Positions 1-10,146 of a stretch of 64,000 nucleotides of DNA are shown one piece after another. Where the stretch lies: contig CAVNUY010000015.1 in the NCBI GenBank assembly GCA_963691655.1, positions 62,001 to 126,000 on the forward strand, given 5' to 3'. The first letter of the stretch is position 1. Each line of letters starts with the position of its first letter. This DNA comes from Toxonevra muliebris. Its lineage: Eukaryota; Arthropoda; Insecta; Diptera; Pallopteridae. The position numbers and the translations under genes were made by a program. The notes below the pieces were generated by a model, which was not told the DNA's origin, ran no database searches, and was given only the letters and a program-made list of their open reading frames with translations.

Positions 1-1
1 T

Positions 2-790
2 ACCGGTGGCCCAAAGATGGAGAATGGAACTGGAGCTGGTCTCTACTTCGAAGACCTGCAGCTAAGGCAGTCGTATCGTCTTCCTGACAGCTGCAGCGTT
101 TTTCAGTCAGAGATTTTTGCTATTGAGAAAACTGCTCGACTTCTACAAGACAGTACGATTCCGATTTCGAATATCACTATCTTTACTGACAGTCAGGCTG
201 CAATGAAGGCAATAAAATCAAAAATAGTTAAATCGGAGATTGTAAAGAAATGTCGTGCTTCACTGGTGGCCATTGAGCACTACAAGGTCACTCTCTGCTG
301 GGTTCCTGGACATAGCAATATTGAAGGGAACGAAATAGCAGATCAAATGGCCAGAAGGGGCTCTGAAATGGACATTAACGAGGCGGATACCTCTATACAA
401 TCTCCGATGTGTGAACTATTTAGGAATATAGACGAGTACACCATAGCGGTGTCAAATGACGCTTGGACTAACCTAGATGACTGTATAGTTTCACGGGCCT
501 TGTAGTTTATAGTTTCAAATGTCCTCTTAGGGCACAACAAATCTGCAGTACGTCTGCTCACAGGAGTCATAACTGGACATTGTGCTATTGCACCAATGCT
601 TCAACGGTGGCACATTACAACGAGCAGACTGTGCAGAAGTTGTCATGATGAAGAAGAGACAGAATCGATTCTTCACTTTCTATGTCAATGTCCTAGGCTA
701 CAGATGAGCAGACTCCAATGTTTGGGGTCGCGCTTTTTCAATAGTCTAACAGAGATAACGAAAGTGGTTTTTGTTTTTTTCATTACATGA
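2..790 (+). pseudogene. LINE ORF2 3' part: RNase H domain and C-terminal zinc-knuckle region, broken
   Basis: This is the tail of a non-LTR retrotransposon ORF2, entering from the left edge in an open frame. RNase H removes RNA from RNA/DNA hybrids during target-primed reverse transcription. The reading frame shows TGGPKMENGTGAG near its start, then SEIFAIEK, then TDSQAAMKA, then a WVPGHSNIEGNEIAD block, which carry the usual RNase H acidic and histidine positions. A TAG ends this frame at 503-505. The homologous protein resumes in another frame around 535 with NKSAVRLLTGV and a Cys/His cluster (CRSCHDEEETESILHFLCQC), typical of the C terminus of LOA/R1/Jockey-group ORF2 proteins. One frameshift plus the stop make it inactive. 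The clade is inferred from resemblance to the LOA-type copies elsewhere in the window. Confidence 0.8.
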
Positions 791-2145
791 TCCGAAGTCC
801 TTTTTGAATTTTGGGTGCGATCCAATAACAACTCATTTTGTGTTATATTTACATTAGTTGTTTTGGTAGTTGTTGGGACATCGTCTAATTCAAATTCTTC
901 TTGGAAAAAGCTGGTGGATGGATCAGTTGAATTCAGGAATTCATTCGAAAGAAATTCATATTGGTAGTCTTCAGAGTCGAAATTCTATGAAAATAAAAAG
1001 TTTGTTCTTTTATCTAGATGCATTTACTATTTGGAATACAAAACAAGTTGGTATTTTCTAAAACACATTCGTAATAGGTTTGTCTGTCTTCATAGCTAAA
1101 AACAAAAAATTTAAATTGTGTAAATGCAATTTTAATGTTCAAGACAACAAGTGCGTTTATAACCTTGAATTACTATGTATGTATGTATGGTGATATTAAC
1201 CAACAAACTTCTATTCTTTGGTGAATTGGACAGCAAACTTCTTTTCTTTGGTGAACTGGGCTCATTTCGCAAATTCTGTGAAAGTAAAAAAATTCCAAAT
1301 AAATACATATATTTTAAGAAAAAAACGTTATTTACATGTAAACTCCTTTTGTTGAAATTATTTACTGGGGAAGTGGGCTCAGAAGTTGCTGAAAGGAAAT
1401 TTTTATATTTCCAATTACTTTGTATTATTCCATTTTTTTACCAATTCACCTAAAAACATTTTATTAGTAGAAATACCTATATACATATGTCTATTTACCA
1501 TAAGAAAATCTTGGATTGGTTTTGAATTGTTGATTCATCTCATCCACAGTTTTTTGCCAAAACTGTTGCTTTTTTAATTTGTTTTTGTATGAAATACTTC
1601 TGTAATTCCATACAAACTTAGCTATATGCACCTTTTCCATAAGAAAAGATACATACTCGTCCTTCCAGATATGTTTTTCCATTTTGAACTAACAATATCA
1701 TTTAAAATATTTTTTAAACGTAAATGTTGTTTAACGATTTGAATTTTTTCCAATTATTTTTTTTAAAGACGTTCTGCCTGAATTTGACCGTTCTATATTA
1801 TTTAATATAATCGTCTCTTTCACACAATTTATTGCTGTCTTCATAATATAAGTGACACTTAACACTTTTTAATGCATTAAAAATGTAAAAAAATGTGGAA
1901 AAAATCAAGTATTACTTTAAGCAAGAAATTTCAAATATTCGGCAATTAGCAAATGTGAAGAATACCTAATATAAATAGCGTTAATAGTAATATCTGTTAA
2001 ACATTTTATTTATGGCACATAAAAGTGAATGTTGCATACGCAAAATTGGGTATGAAAGAGTTAATTGTTCTAATGTTGGTATAACATCTTCGAGTATAAT
2101 ATTTTTGTATTTTATTGCATTTACAGTACCCTCCAAAATAATTAA
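791..2145. other. AT-rich non-coding stretch
   Basis: No convincing gene is visible. Short ORFs here are AT-biased and without motifs. The only structure I see is a two-unit direct repeat at about 1204-1263 (period 30 bases, core TTCTTTGGTGAA). Confidence 0.6.
1204..1263. repeat. 30-bp tandem duplication
   Basis: Two adjacent units begin CAAACTTCT at 1204 and 1234 and share TTCTTTGGTGAA. They differ at a few positions. A third, weaker echo (GAAGTGGGCTC) lies near 1370. Confidence 0.6.
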
Positions 2146-2317
2146 CCCTTGGGGTTAAAACGATGACGGATAAGCATTAATAAATAAATGCTTAAAGAAA
2201 GCAATCACTTGTTTTATTGTAATGAAGTTTTTGCTATAAGAAAAATTGCAATCAATACTGCCTGTACTGTCGCGGAGCGTCCTCTCATGTAACTTTTCAG
2301 AGCGCGCTTCCGAAGGG
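2146..2317. mobile_element. Very short TTAA-flanked element, piggyBac-MITE-like
   Basis: A 172-bp segment is flanked on both sides by TTAA (2142-2145 and 2318-2321). Its ends read CCCTTGGGG on the left and, on the opposite strand from the right, CCCTTCGGAA. TTAA target duplication with CCC termini is the signature of piggyBac-superfamily elements. The terminal repeat is short (about 8 positions), so chance cannot be excluded. Confidence 0.4.
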
Positions 2318-2321
2318 TTAA

Positions 2322-3815
2322 ATAACACAATAATGGCACCCCACAATAAAATCTAAGGGGAATGTTTTACAGTTTTACCATGCATTCTGCTTTAAATGGT
2401 TTACTTTTTCTACGGTGCACAGTGTTTTGAGAGTGGGAAAAAATAATTGTTTCCATGGGTTGAAATAGTAATTTTTTTTCTTGTTAATAGATATCCGACT
2501 AATATATTTGAAGAGGCAGTGGTCAAAACGTGATATCCAACAATTTAAAAATTTTATAGGAGAGCAAAAACATCTTCGTATTTCCCTATTCCACACTTAC
2601 CGAAATGCGATTTTCGAATAATTATTTTAAAAAAGGCCTTTTATTTATTAAGGGGTTATATACGTTTTGGTATGGAAACTTAGGGGATATTTGTGATTTT
2701 TTTTTTTTGGATTATTTGAAATAATTTATTTGAAACTAGCAAAACAGGTACACATAGTACATATTCTTATGAAAAAAAAGAGTGGTCGGATATAAAAAAA
2801 ATATTGAAAATTGTAGAAGTTGTAGCTCTTGTCCTGATGCACGTTTTTTCTGCAGAGTCTGGCGGTGACCACGATTGAATGCCAACAACTCAATTGTAAT
2901 CAAGAAGACAAAAAATTTACAGTTGTGTACTACAGCGAAAAGTTTTGAAAAAAAACCTTTTTCTTATACGGAAATCATGATGCAAAAGAAAGTAGATTTT
3001 TTGAGTCTCAAAAATGTATTTAAAAAAAATTATTAGTTAAGACAAATACTGCACATGAAAAAATGACAGTACTCCGTATTGTAACTAGGAAAAAATTAGA
3101 TGAATTGGTCAATTAGTTTTTGAGATATCGCGGTCACCGCAAAGGCATTTTTCAAAAAATTCATTCGGAGAAAATCACTTTTAAAGTTTTGAATGCACTT
3201 TATTCATGAACAGTAGCGCGCTACAAATCGAGTTGCTACTTACGATCTACTGCTCGGATTGACTTGAAATTTTGAACATAAACTCTTGAAAGTATGTTTG
3301 TTCGAAATAAGTCATAAAATTTAGATTTTTTGTGTCATGAAAACGTATATAAAATTACGTATATTAAAAAATGTTAGCCTAGATGTGGAAAATATTTTTC
3401 TATAACCTTTCAAAGTTGGGAAAAGCGGTTTAGTACTGGTATAAAATGTTCAACTTATTAATTACCTCAATTACTTTTAACAAACTGCCGTTATTGGCAA
3501 ATATGAAAAATAAAAAAGTTTTGTTTTTGTTGTTTTTTATTAATAATTAAAAAATACTCCTTTTTGAAGGGCTCGTTTAGCGTCTTTGCCGGAGTATATC
3601 TATCGACCGGCGAAGACCAGTGTGTTCTAGCTACTATTATATGAAAACTGGATTTTAGGCAACTTCTATTATTATTCCGGTTATCCGGTTTTAATGTCAA
3701 ATTTACACTATTTTTAAGTTCAACTGCTTATAACTCAGGTAAATTTTTGTCAAATCGGCCTAAGGTTCCGGCTTTTTGTTTAAATCGTATATAAATTTTA
3801 TTTTTTCGTCATCGA
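2322..3815. other. AT-rich non-coding stretch
   Basis: I see no gene, RNA or repeat structure I can name. The small ORFs on either strand lack recognisable domains. Confidence 0.5.
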
Positions 3816-4249
3816 TTGCTCCGCTGTATAAGAAAATATGGTTTTCAATGTATTTTTGACGTTTTTTCTGTTTTTGCGCATCTTTTACAATGTTTTTATT
3901 TAGTATTAGCTAGTGTGTTGATATTATTGCGTGTTTTGGTTTGTTTTTGGAGGATTTGTGTTAAAAAATTGGAAAGTTCTTGGTTTGACCAGTTTGGTTA
4001 TGATGATGAAGAAGAACCATATGCAACCGGCGAAGATGATGATTAGTGATGACTAGGATGGATGTACCAGAAGAAATAGGTTCCGATGGCGAATACGATA
4101 GTGATGACTCGGATGCAGAATTTTCAGCACCAGAAGCGAGAGAAGATGCAGTTTTACAACCAGTTTTTTTTCCAGAAACGGAACAATTAAATACACTAAA
4201 AATCCCTTGCAAAGTCCACTGTGGAAGTTCAATACTATTGCCAGGGTAG
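3816..4249 (+). pseudogene. Acidic ORF remnant of unknown function
   Basis: Two overlapping frames encode a strongly acidic stretch: one ends in DDEEEPYATGEDDD at 4046, and the next runs from an ATG at 4046 with GSDGEYDSDDSDAEF and stops at 4249, just inside the 81-bp repeat that starts at 4241. Acidic, low-complexity N termini of this kind occur in piggyBac transposases among many other proteins, but no transposase core follows. The join to the 81-bp repeat suggests it was truncated by the Gypsy-related insertion. I do not recognise the protein. Confidence 0.25.
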
Positions 4250-4321
4250 AGCTCAGCTCTAGTAGGGCTCCAGTGGTTCGTTGGCTACAGAATTTTTTGA
4301 TTGCAGGGGACCCTCACTGTA
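4241..4321. repeat. 81-bp direct repeat, copy 1, at the 3' break of Gypsy-1
   Basis: This segment (from CCAGGGTAGAGC to CCCTCACTGTA) recurs with few changes at 6711-6791 in the same orientation. The two copies bracket the minus-strand Gypsy-1 pol region. Sequence outside the 81 bp differs at both copies, so the repeat boundaries are sharp. Confidence 0.85.
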
Positions 4322-6290
4322 GTGCTGACATGCCCGGCCAGTAGTAGCGGCGACAAATTCTGGCAATAGCCTTCCTGACGCCTAAGTGCCCTGCAGTCGC
4401 TTCGTCGTGGTTCTCTTGCATGACCCGTGTTCGAGAATTTGTTGGCACGCATAGCTTCCACGCATCGTCGTCTCCTTCCTCTGCTGGCTGAGGAATGTGC
4501 CGGTATAAGTGACCTTCCTGGATGGTGTAGTCTGGGAAGTTCTCTGGATGACTGAGTACCTCCTTTATTTTCTTTTCCATCCAGGCACAGCGCTCACTGG
4601 TAGTTGCCTCTGTCCCGGTCCTTCTCACGGCTGTCAATGGTTGACGGGACAGTGCGTCAGCGACAACGTTCAGCTTCCCGTTGCGGTTTGAATGTCAAAC
4701 GTATGCTGCTGGAGCTCCAGGGCCCACCGTGCTATTCACCCTGAAGGACTCTCGATTGAATTGAGCCACTTGAATGACTGATGGTCGGTGATCACGGTGA
4801 ACTGGTAGCCCTCGATGGCCAAGCACTCCTTCTTGGTTGGCGAATTGTTCTCCTCTGCCTTGTCTTGTGTTAACACCGCCCCCAACCCGTAATTACTTGC
4901 ATCGGTTTGTAGGGTGAATCGGTGCGAGAAGTCTTGTTGTTCTTGCGTCCAGTGGAAGTGCTTCCCTTTTCTTAGTAGCTTGGTGACAGGGTGCACAAGG
5001 TCTGAGAATTCCGGCACGAACCTCCGGTACCACGACGCTATTCCCAGGCACTGGCGCAGCTCTCGGACGTTGGTTGGTGGACGCAACTCTTGTATGGCGG
5101 CGATTTTATCTGAATCGGTGTGGATGCCCTGGTCGCTCACTACGTGCCCCAAGTACTTGATTTCCCTTTTAAAAAATTCGCACTTCTCTCTATTTAACCG
5201 CAGCTTCGCCTCCCTCAATCGCCGAAAGACATCTCGAAGGATTTCCATATGCTCCTGCAGCGTTGACCCCGTCACGATGATGTCGTCCAAATAGGCGAAC
5301 GCATGGGGCTCCATCTCCGGCCCGATGACTTTATCTAGGGCCCGCTGGAACGTGGCCGGAGCGGAGTGTAACCCAAATGGCATGACGCGCCATTGATATA
5401 GTCCACGCCCAGGGACGGTGAGTGCTGTGTACTGCTTGCTGTCTTCATGCATGGGAATCTGCCAATACCCGTTCTTAAGATCTAAGCTGCTAATATACTT
5501 GGCGTTGCTCAGGCGATCGAGAATGTGATGTATGCGTGGCAGGGGGTAGGCGTCTGGCGTTGAGCTGCCTGTAGTCAATACACAGCCGCCACTGTCCAGT
5601 CTTTTTCTTCACTAGAACGATGGGTGCGCTGTGTGGGCTGTGTGATGGTTTGATGCATTTCTTCTGTATCAGCTCGTCGACCTCTTTGTTAATGATGGCT
5701 TGCATTGCTGGATTCTTCGGGTAGTACCGCTGCTTGATGGGCCGCTCATCCTTCATGACAATACGGTGGGAGGTAATGTCGGAAGTATCTGTCAGGTGTT
5801 CAAATTTCTCTAGTTCGACCTTGAGGAAGGCCTCTATTGCTTCTTGCTCATCCGCGGCAACCGGTCGTACGACAATGCATGTAGGGGTAGGATATTATCG
5901 TTGCGCCGGAGTGGTTCGCTGGAGGGTTATGCTCTGTCCGCCACAGCTGAAGATGGCATTAGTTTTCGTTAAGAAGTCCATCCCGAGGATGAGTGGGTCG
6001 ATGACTCCCGGTCCCCTGGCTGGATGCATATTGAAATCTCCTCAAGAACACGCCTAGGGCTGCCGTCTGCCATGAGAACATTAGTGTTTGTTTTCTGGAT
6101 GACCCCTTGGTCCTTGAGGAGGGTTGTCGGCTCCGGTGTCGATGGTGGCACTGACTGATATGTTTCCTAGGCGGACGGTGGCGAATATGTGCGTAGCGTC
6201 GTATGCGAGTGTTGTTGTATACGGGATGGACTTATCGGGACTACCTCCACTCCTCGTTACTGGTGGGTCCCTCGGATCCATGCCAATTTC
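4322..6290 (-). pseudogene. pol: Gypsy-1 LTR retrotransposon pol fragment: protease, RT, RNase H, partial integrase
   Basis: Read on the minus strand, the order is protease, reverse transcriptase, RNase H, integrase, as in Ty3/Gypsy elements. The protease shows SATIDTGADN near 6125 and GMDFL near 5965, in shifted frames. RT begins near 5756 (KQRYYPKNPAMQ), changes frame near 5560, and contains SSLDLKNGYWQI, MPFGLHSAPATFQRAL and the catalytic FAYLDDIIVTG. RNase H retains FTLQTDASNYGLGAVLTQ but lacks about 20 residues both before and after it compared with the family. The integrase keeps the start of the H2C2 zinc module (NHDEATAGHLG, CRRYYWPGM) and then stops abruptly at about 4326, next to the 81-bp repeat. 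Frameshifts, a TAA near 5900 and the missing integrase core make it dead. No gag is recognisable upstream. Confidence 0.88.
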
Positions 6291-6710
6291 GCCATGTTAG
6301 CCTGAATGTGATCTATTAGTTATTATTTTTAAGGGCGTTATATTTTTTTTTGACCAAATTTTTATTTTAAACAATAGTTCCTTTTCCAACAAGAGTTTTT
6401 ATATTTTTTTTTAACAAGAGTTTTTTTTCAAGCACAATTCAAATTTATTTTGAACACAGTTTTCTCGACAATTTTTTTTTTCAACAACAGTTTATTAATT
6501 AATTGTACCAAGTTTATTAATTAATTTTGCCTGATGGTCAATAGGTCTTTCACTTTATGCCACTGGTTGCCCCTCCGGATCTTTTGTTTCTGTTTCTTTG
6601 TTTTTTTTTTTTCCACTATGTGTCTCAATTGTCTGTAAGTTTTGTTTTTAGTTTTTTTTCACTTCAGGGTCCCTGCTCGCGCGTCATGTAACGCAACGTT
6701 CTTTCACAGG
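6291..6710. other. T-rich leader-like region upstream of Gypsy-1 protease
   Basis: The + strand is rich in T runs with repeated AACAAGAGTTTTT-like phrases. It sits where gag, the leader and the 5' LTR of Gypsy-1 would be expected, but I see no gag motif and no clear primer binding site. It is most simply degraded 5' sequence of that element. Confidence 0.4.
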
Positions 6711-6791
6711 CCAGAGTAGAGCTCAGCTCCAGTAGGGCTCCAGTGGTTCGTTGGATACAGAATTTTTTGATTGCAGGGGACCCTCACTGTA
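6711..6791. repeat. 81-bp direct repeat, copy 2, upstream of Gypsy-1
   Basis: Same orientation and nearly the same sequence as 4241-4321, with differences such as GGG versus GAG near the start and GGCTACAG versus GGATACAG in the middle. Together with the other copy it flanks the Gypsy-1 coding remnant. It may be an LTR remnant or a template-switch product. Confidence 0.85.
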
Positions 6792-6937
6792 TATTATTGA
6801 GACACATTTTGGTTTTAATTTCAGTATTCTTTAATTCACTTTTTGCCTAATAATAGGGTGTATAATTTCACTAACAATAATATCACACACACAAAACTGC
6901 TGGCACTGTTCCCTCGCGTTCTGCAGTTCCTCTGGTA

Positions 6938-7518
6938 GGCGAGTGAGTAGAGTATACAGAGCATTGTCGTCGATGCGTATGATGCGCCTAATAAGGCGAG
7001 CGAGTAGAGTATACGGAGCGTTGTCGTAGATGCGTATGATGCGCCTCATAAGGCGAGCAGAGTAGAATATCAAGAGGGTTGTCTTCGATGCGTATGATGC
7101 GCCTCATAAGGCGAGCAGAGTAGAATATCAAGAGGGTTGCCTTCGATGCGTATGATGCGCCTCCTAAGGCGAGCAGAGTGTACAAAGCGTTGTCGTCGAT
7201 GCGTATGATTCGCATGATAGGGCGAGCGGGTAGAGTGTACAGATCGTTGTCTTCGATGCGTATGATTCGCCTGATAGGGCGAGCGAGGAGAGTGTACAGA
7301 TCGTTGTCTTCAATGTGTATGATGCGCCTGAGAAGGCGAGCGAGCAGAGTGTATCAAGCGTTGTCTTCGATGAGTATGATGCGTATGACAGGGCGAGCGA
7401 GCAGAATATACAGAGCGTTGTCTTCGATGCGTATGTTTCGCCTGATAGGGCGAGCGAGCAGAGTGCACGGATCGTTGTCTTCGATGTGTATAATGCGCCT
7501 GATAGGGCGAGCGAGCAG
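6938..7518. repeat. 57-bp minisatellite, about ten units
   Basis: The anchor GATGCGTATGATGCGCCT recurs at 6972, 7029, 7087, 7145, 7198, 7255, 7312, 7369, 7426 and 7483 with small variation. The period is 57 bases except for two 58-bp steps and one 53-bp step. Because 57 is 19 codons, several frames remain open on both strands, giving 19-residue repeats such as YRSLSSMRMIRLIGRARRV. Divergence among units is moderate. Nothing indicates which strand, if any, is translated. Confidence 0.92.
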
Positions 7519-7621
7519 CGGGTACAGAGAAAAATCCCGTTTACTGGCGGCGCAGCGACTACGGGACGCGGGTGGAGTAGAGCGTCCGTAATTGTCCTGC
7601 TATTCTCTATGCTACCTTAAG

Positions 7622-8075
7622 CTTCCAACAGTCCGTCTGGGGTCATATGGTAGGGATTATACCATCCAAGTGGCACCACACGGTCTGCTTACAGGGTCTG
7701 GTACTGTATTGTGGTGGTTAGGCCAACAATACAGTACAGAACACTTGGTCGCTTAATTCCTAACACTGCTGCGCTACGGGAAGTTGCCGACAGATCGTCT
7801 GGGGTCATATGGTAGGGATTATACCATCCAAGTGGCACCACACGGTCTACTTAAAGTGTTTGGTACTGTGTTGTGGGGGGTTAGGCCAACAATACACTAC
7901 CAACCACCCGATTACTCGTTCCTAAGAGAAGCTATTCTAAGTTTCCAACTGACCGTCTGGGGTCATATGGTAGGGATTATACCATCCAAGTGGCACCACA
8001 CGGTCTGATTGAGTATATAGTATTGTATAGTGGGGTTAAGTCACTACACAATACCAAATACTTGGAACCTTATTC
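7622..8075. repeat. Three tandem copies of a 160-bp hairpin-bearing repeat
   Basis: The phrase CGTCTGGGGTCATATGG starts at 7634, 7796 and 7954 (spacings of 162 and 158 bases). Each unit has a conserved first part with an ATGGTA/TACCAT stem and a second part with a longer inverted repeat. The long stems are at 7701-7712/7726-7737, 7862-7874/7889-7901 and 8019-8031/8043-8055. Copy 1 pairs GTACTGTATTGT with ACAATACAGTAC perfectly. Copy 3 keeps most of the pairing while two pairs have changed on both sides. The loops contain TTAGGCCA in copies 1 and 2. Confidence 0.85.
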
Positions 8076-8420
8076 CTATGCTTATAATCTATATATGTTC
8101 ATGATTGTCTTCTACTCACCCGAATGTATGCTCCCGCGATGTAGTCGCCTTGCCGGTCTGCCAAAAATGATCATGATTTGCATTGCGCAGCACTTTTTAT
8201 ACACCGTCTGCTTCTTCTTCCTTAAATTCCAGTTGTCGCTGTCGCTACTGGAATTTGCTTCGCTGTCATACTCTCATTGGATGGCTCGATCGCATGTTTA
8301 TTTAATAATTCAAATTTTGAATTATTATCGTAGTAGGCCGATTGCGTCGTACGATGATACCGTTGGATTTGTGTGTGCTGCTGGCAGCATAGAGTTTATT
8401 GTTGATTTTGCTATGCTATA
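8076..8420. other. No recognisable gene downstream of the 160-bp array
   Basis: An ORF crosses this stretch in the + direction, but it begins inside the tandem array and shows no domain. I see no supported feature. Confidence 0.4.
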
Positions 8421-8429
8421 GTTTCCTGT

Positions 8430-8515
8430 GCATTGCTCTTGTTGTTGTTTTGTACACAGAATAATTCTGTATATCGCTGTTGTTGTTCTTGGTACACAGA
8501 GTAGTTCTGTGCTTT
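8430..8515. repeat. Two imperfect tandem units, each with a small palindrome
   Basis: Units carrying GTTGTTGTT followed by TACACAGA occur twice, about 40 bases apart. The first contains the palindrome ACAGAATAATTCTGT (8456-8470), the second CACAGAGTAGTTCTGTG (8495-8511). Confidence 0.6.
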
Positions 8516-8895
8516 GTTGCCATGCCAGCTCTTCTTCATTTTTGCTTTAGGCTGTTGATGTTCAGGGGCGTTGTTTGGCACACAGGGGCGCAGCAGGTGT
8601 TTGTGCGGCCAAAATTTGTACTGCGAAATTTTGGATCGTCACAACCTATTTATGCAAAGATTACTGTTAAAATGAGGTATTTCATTGTATCTCACACTCC
8701 TTTAAACTTGATGCTTTTTTTTGTAAGCTGGCAGAGAAAATTTTAGGATTTAAGACTATGGATTACTTTTTTTTATTATCTCTTACGGTTTTAAAGCAGT
8801 GGTCACTCAATGTTTTCGAACATGCGCCAAAGAGACATTTTCGAATACTCATAACTTCCGTGGTATGAATGGCAATTTAACAATATGTAGTAATG

Positions 8896-8974
8896 TCCGA
8901 CCGAAGGTGACTTTTTGGCCGTACCCGAACTTCGGCCATTCCTCTTACCTTCGGCCGAAGCCGAAGAGCGAAAG
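8896..8974. repeat. CCGAAG-rich palindromic repeat, upstream copy
   Basis: GC-rich phrases (TTCGGCCATT, GGCCGAAGCCGAAG) stand out in AT-rich DNA. Related phrases recur at 9959-10038, on the other side of the DD41D transposase remnant. Confidence 0.6.
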
Positions 8975-9417
8975 ATTTTTAAAGTATAATAGAATAAAAA
9001 TCTGAACAAACATTTTTTTACCTATTTGCAAATATAAACAGAAAAACATAAATAATAGGTACTCCAAATATAAAGCTGGTCAATGGCACTAAATAACTGC
9101 TTACTTGCTACACTAGTCGGAGGAGATAACAAATATTTTTCATCAGTCTGATGTGGCAGCTGTTTTTTTCATGATATTTTATGAAGAACAATGAAAATAT
9201 AATAGCTTTGTATTTTTATCAACATATCGAGAAAAATTTTAAATTTTTCGCTTTAACATATCGTTACCTCTATTATTCAACCACGTATCTCCAAAAGTAC
9301 CATTTCTCAGAAAACGGAAAAAACTAAAAGTTTGAAAATTAACTTTCGTGCTTAAGTGGAGATAAGAGGCTGAAAAACTGGCTCTATATTTTTTTCATAC
9401 GAACTCGCTGAGAAAAC

Positions 9418-9863
9418 GACCATGTTACCGTCAATGGAGAGCGCAATCGTGTTATGTTGTAAGATTATTTTAATTATATTATTGGCCAGAATTGGATGAA
9501 CTTGACATCAACGATATGTGGTTTCAACAAGACGGTGCCACTAGCCACACAGCACGCGTCACAATCGATTTATTGAAAGGCAAATTTGGTGAACATGTTA
9601 TCTCGAGAAATGATCCGGTGGAATGGCCGCCTCGTTCATGCGATCTAACGCCATTGGATTTCTTTTTATGGGGCATCACGTCACTGGTCTATGCCAACAA
9701 GCCAGCAACTTTAGACGAGCTCAAAGATAATACCAAACGCGAAATTGACAACGTTCCGGTTGAAATGTGTGCGAGATTGGTGAAAAATTGGGTCTAAAGA
9801 ATCGATCGCTGTAAACGGACTCGTGGTGGTCATATGACCGAAATTGAATTTCATTCATAAAAT
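9418..9863 (+). pseudogene. DD41D Tc1/mariner-superfamily transposase C-terminal remnant (rosa-like)
   Basis: This is the catalytic C-terminal half of a DDE/D transposase that cuts and pastes DNA at TA sites. Upstream, VTVNGERNRVM is readable near 9425 in another frame. The main frame runs from PELDELDINDMWFQQDGA (about 9487) to KNWV at 9797. The second catalytic Asp is in QQDGA and the third in TPLDFFLWG, with 41 residues between them by my count. That matches the DD41D family, of which rosa elements of Ceratitis are the known example. After a TAA at 9796-9798 the same frame continues with RTRGGHMTEIEFH, the usual family C terminus, so the stop is a nonsense mutation. The N-terminal DNA-binding half and the first Asp are missing. 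Confidence 0.78.
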
Positions 9864-9958
9864 GTAATGCTTGCACTACAATTTGAACTCAATATCTCAA
9901 AAAATTCTGTGTTTTATTATTAGATAAAATTGTTATGTCCCTAATGGAAACCCCTTTA

Positions 9959-10038
9959 TTTCGGCCATTTTTTACCGAAGCCGTAGCTGAAGATGCGTTT
10001 TTAGGCCGAATAGCCGAAGCTGAATATACGGTAGGACA
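9959..10038. repeat. CCGAAG-rich palindromic repeat, downstream copy
   Basis: Contains TTCGGCCATT and ACCGAAGCCG in the same order as 8896-8974, with interruptions. It ends in GTAGGACACTAATATGTAG, which resembles the reverse complement of the sequence preceding the upstream copy. Confidence 0.6.
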
Positions 10039-10146
10039 CTAATATGTAGCTCGTTGAAAATTTAATACTGAGGGCTTGAACAGTCGAAAACTGGTTGCTC
10101 TTCAACTGTGGATTCCTTGGAGAGTATCCAATAGGGCCGAAAACGT

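Noticed and set aside
1175..1577. Overlapping ORFs around 1.2-1.6 kb
   Set aside because: AT-rich, hydrophobic, with no motif; they arise from the local 30-bp duplication and T-rich sequence.
6938..7518. CRISPR-like array
   Set aside because: Units are contiguous with no unique spacers, and the setting is a eukaryotic repeat region. It is a minisatellite.
7178..7620. Protein genes read through the 57-bp array (two overlapping frames)
   Set aside because: The open frames follow from a period divisible by three. No start context, domain or flanking coding sequence supports them.
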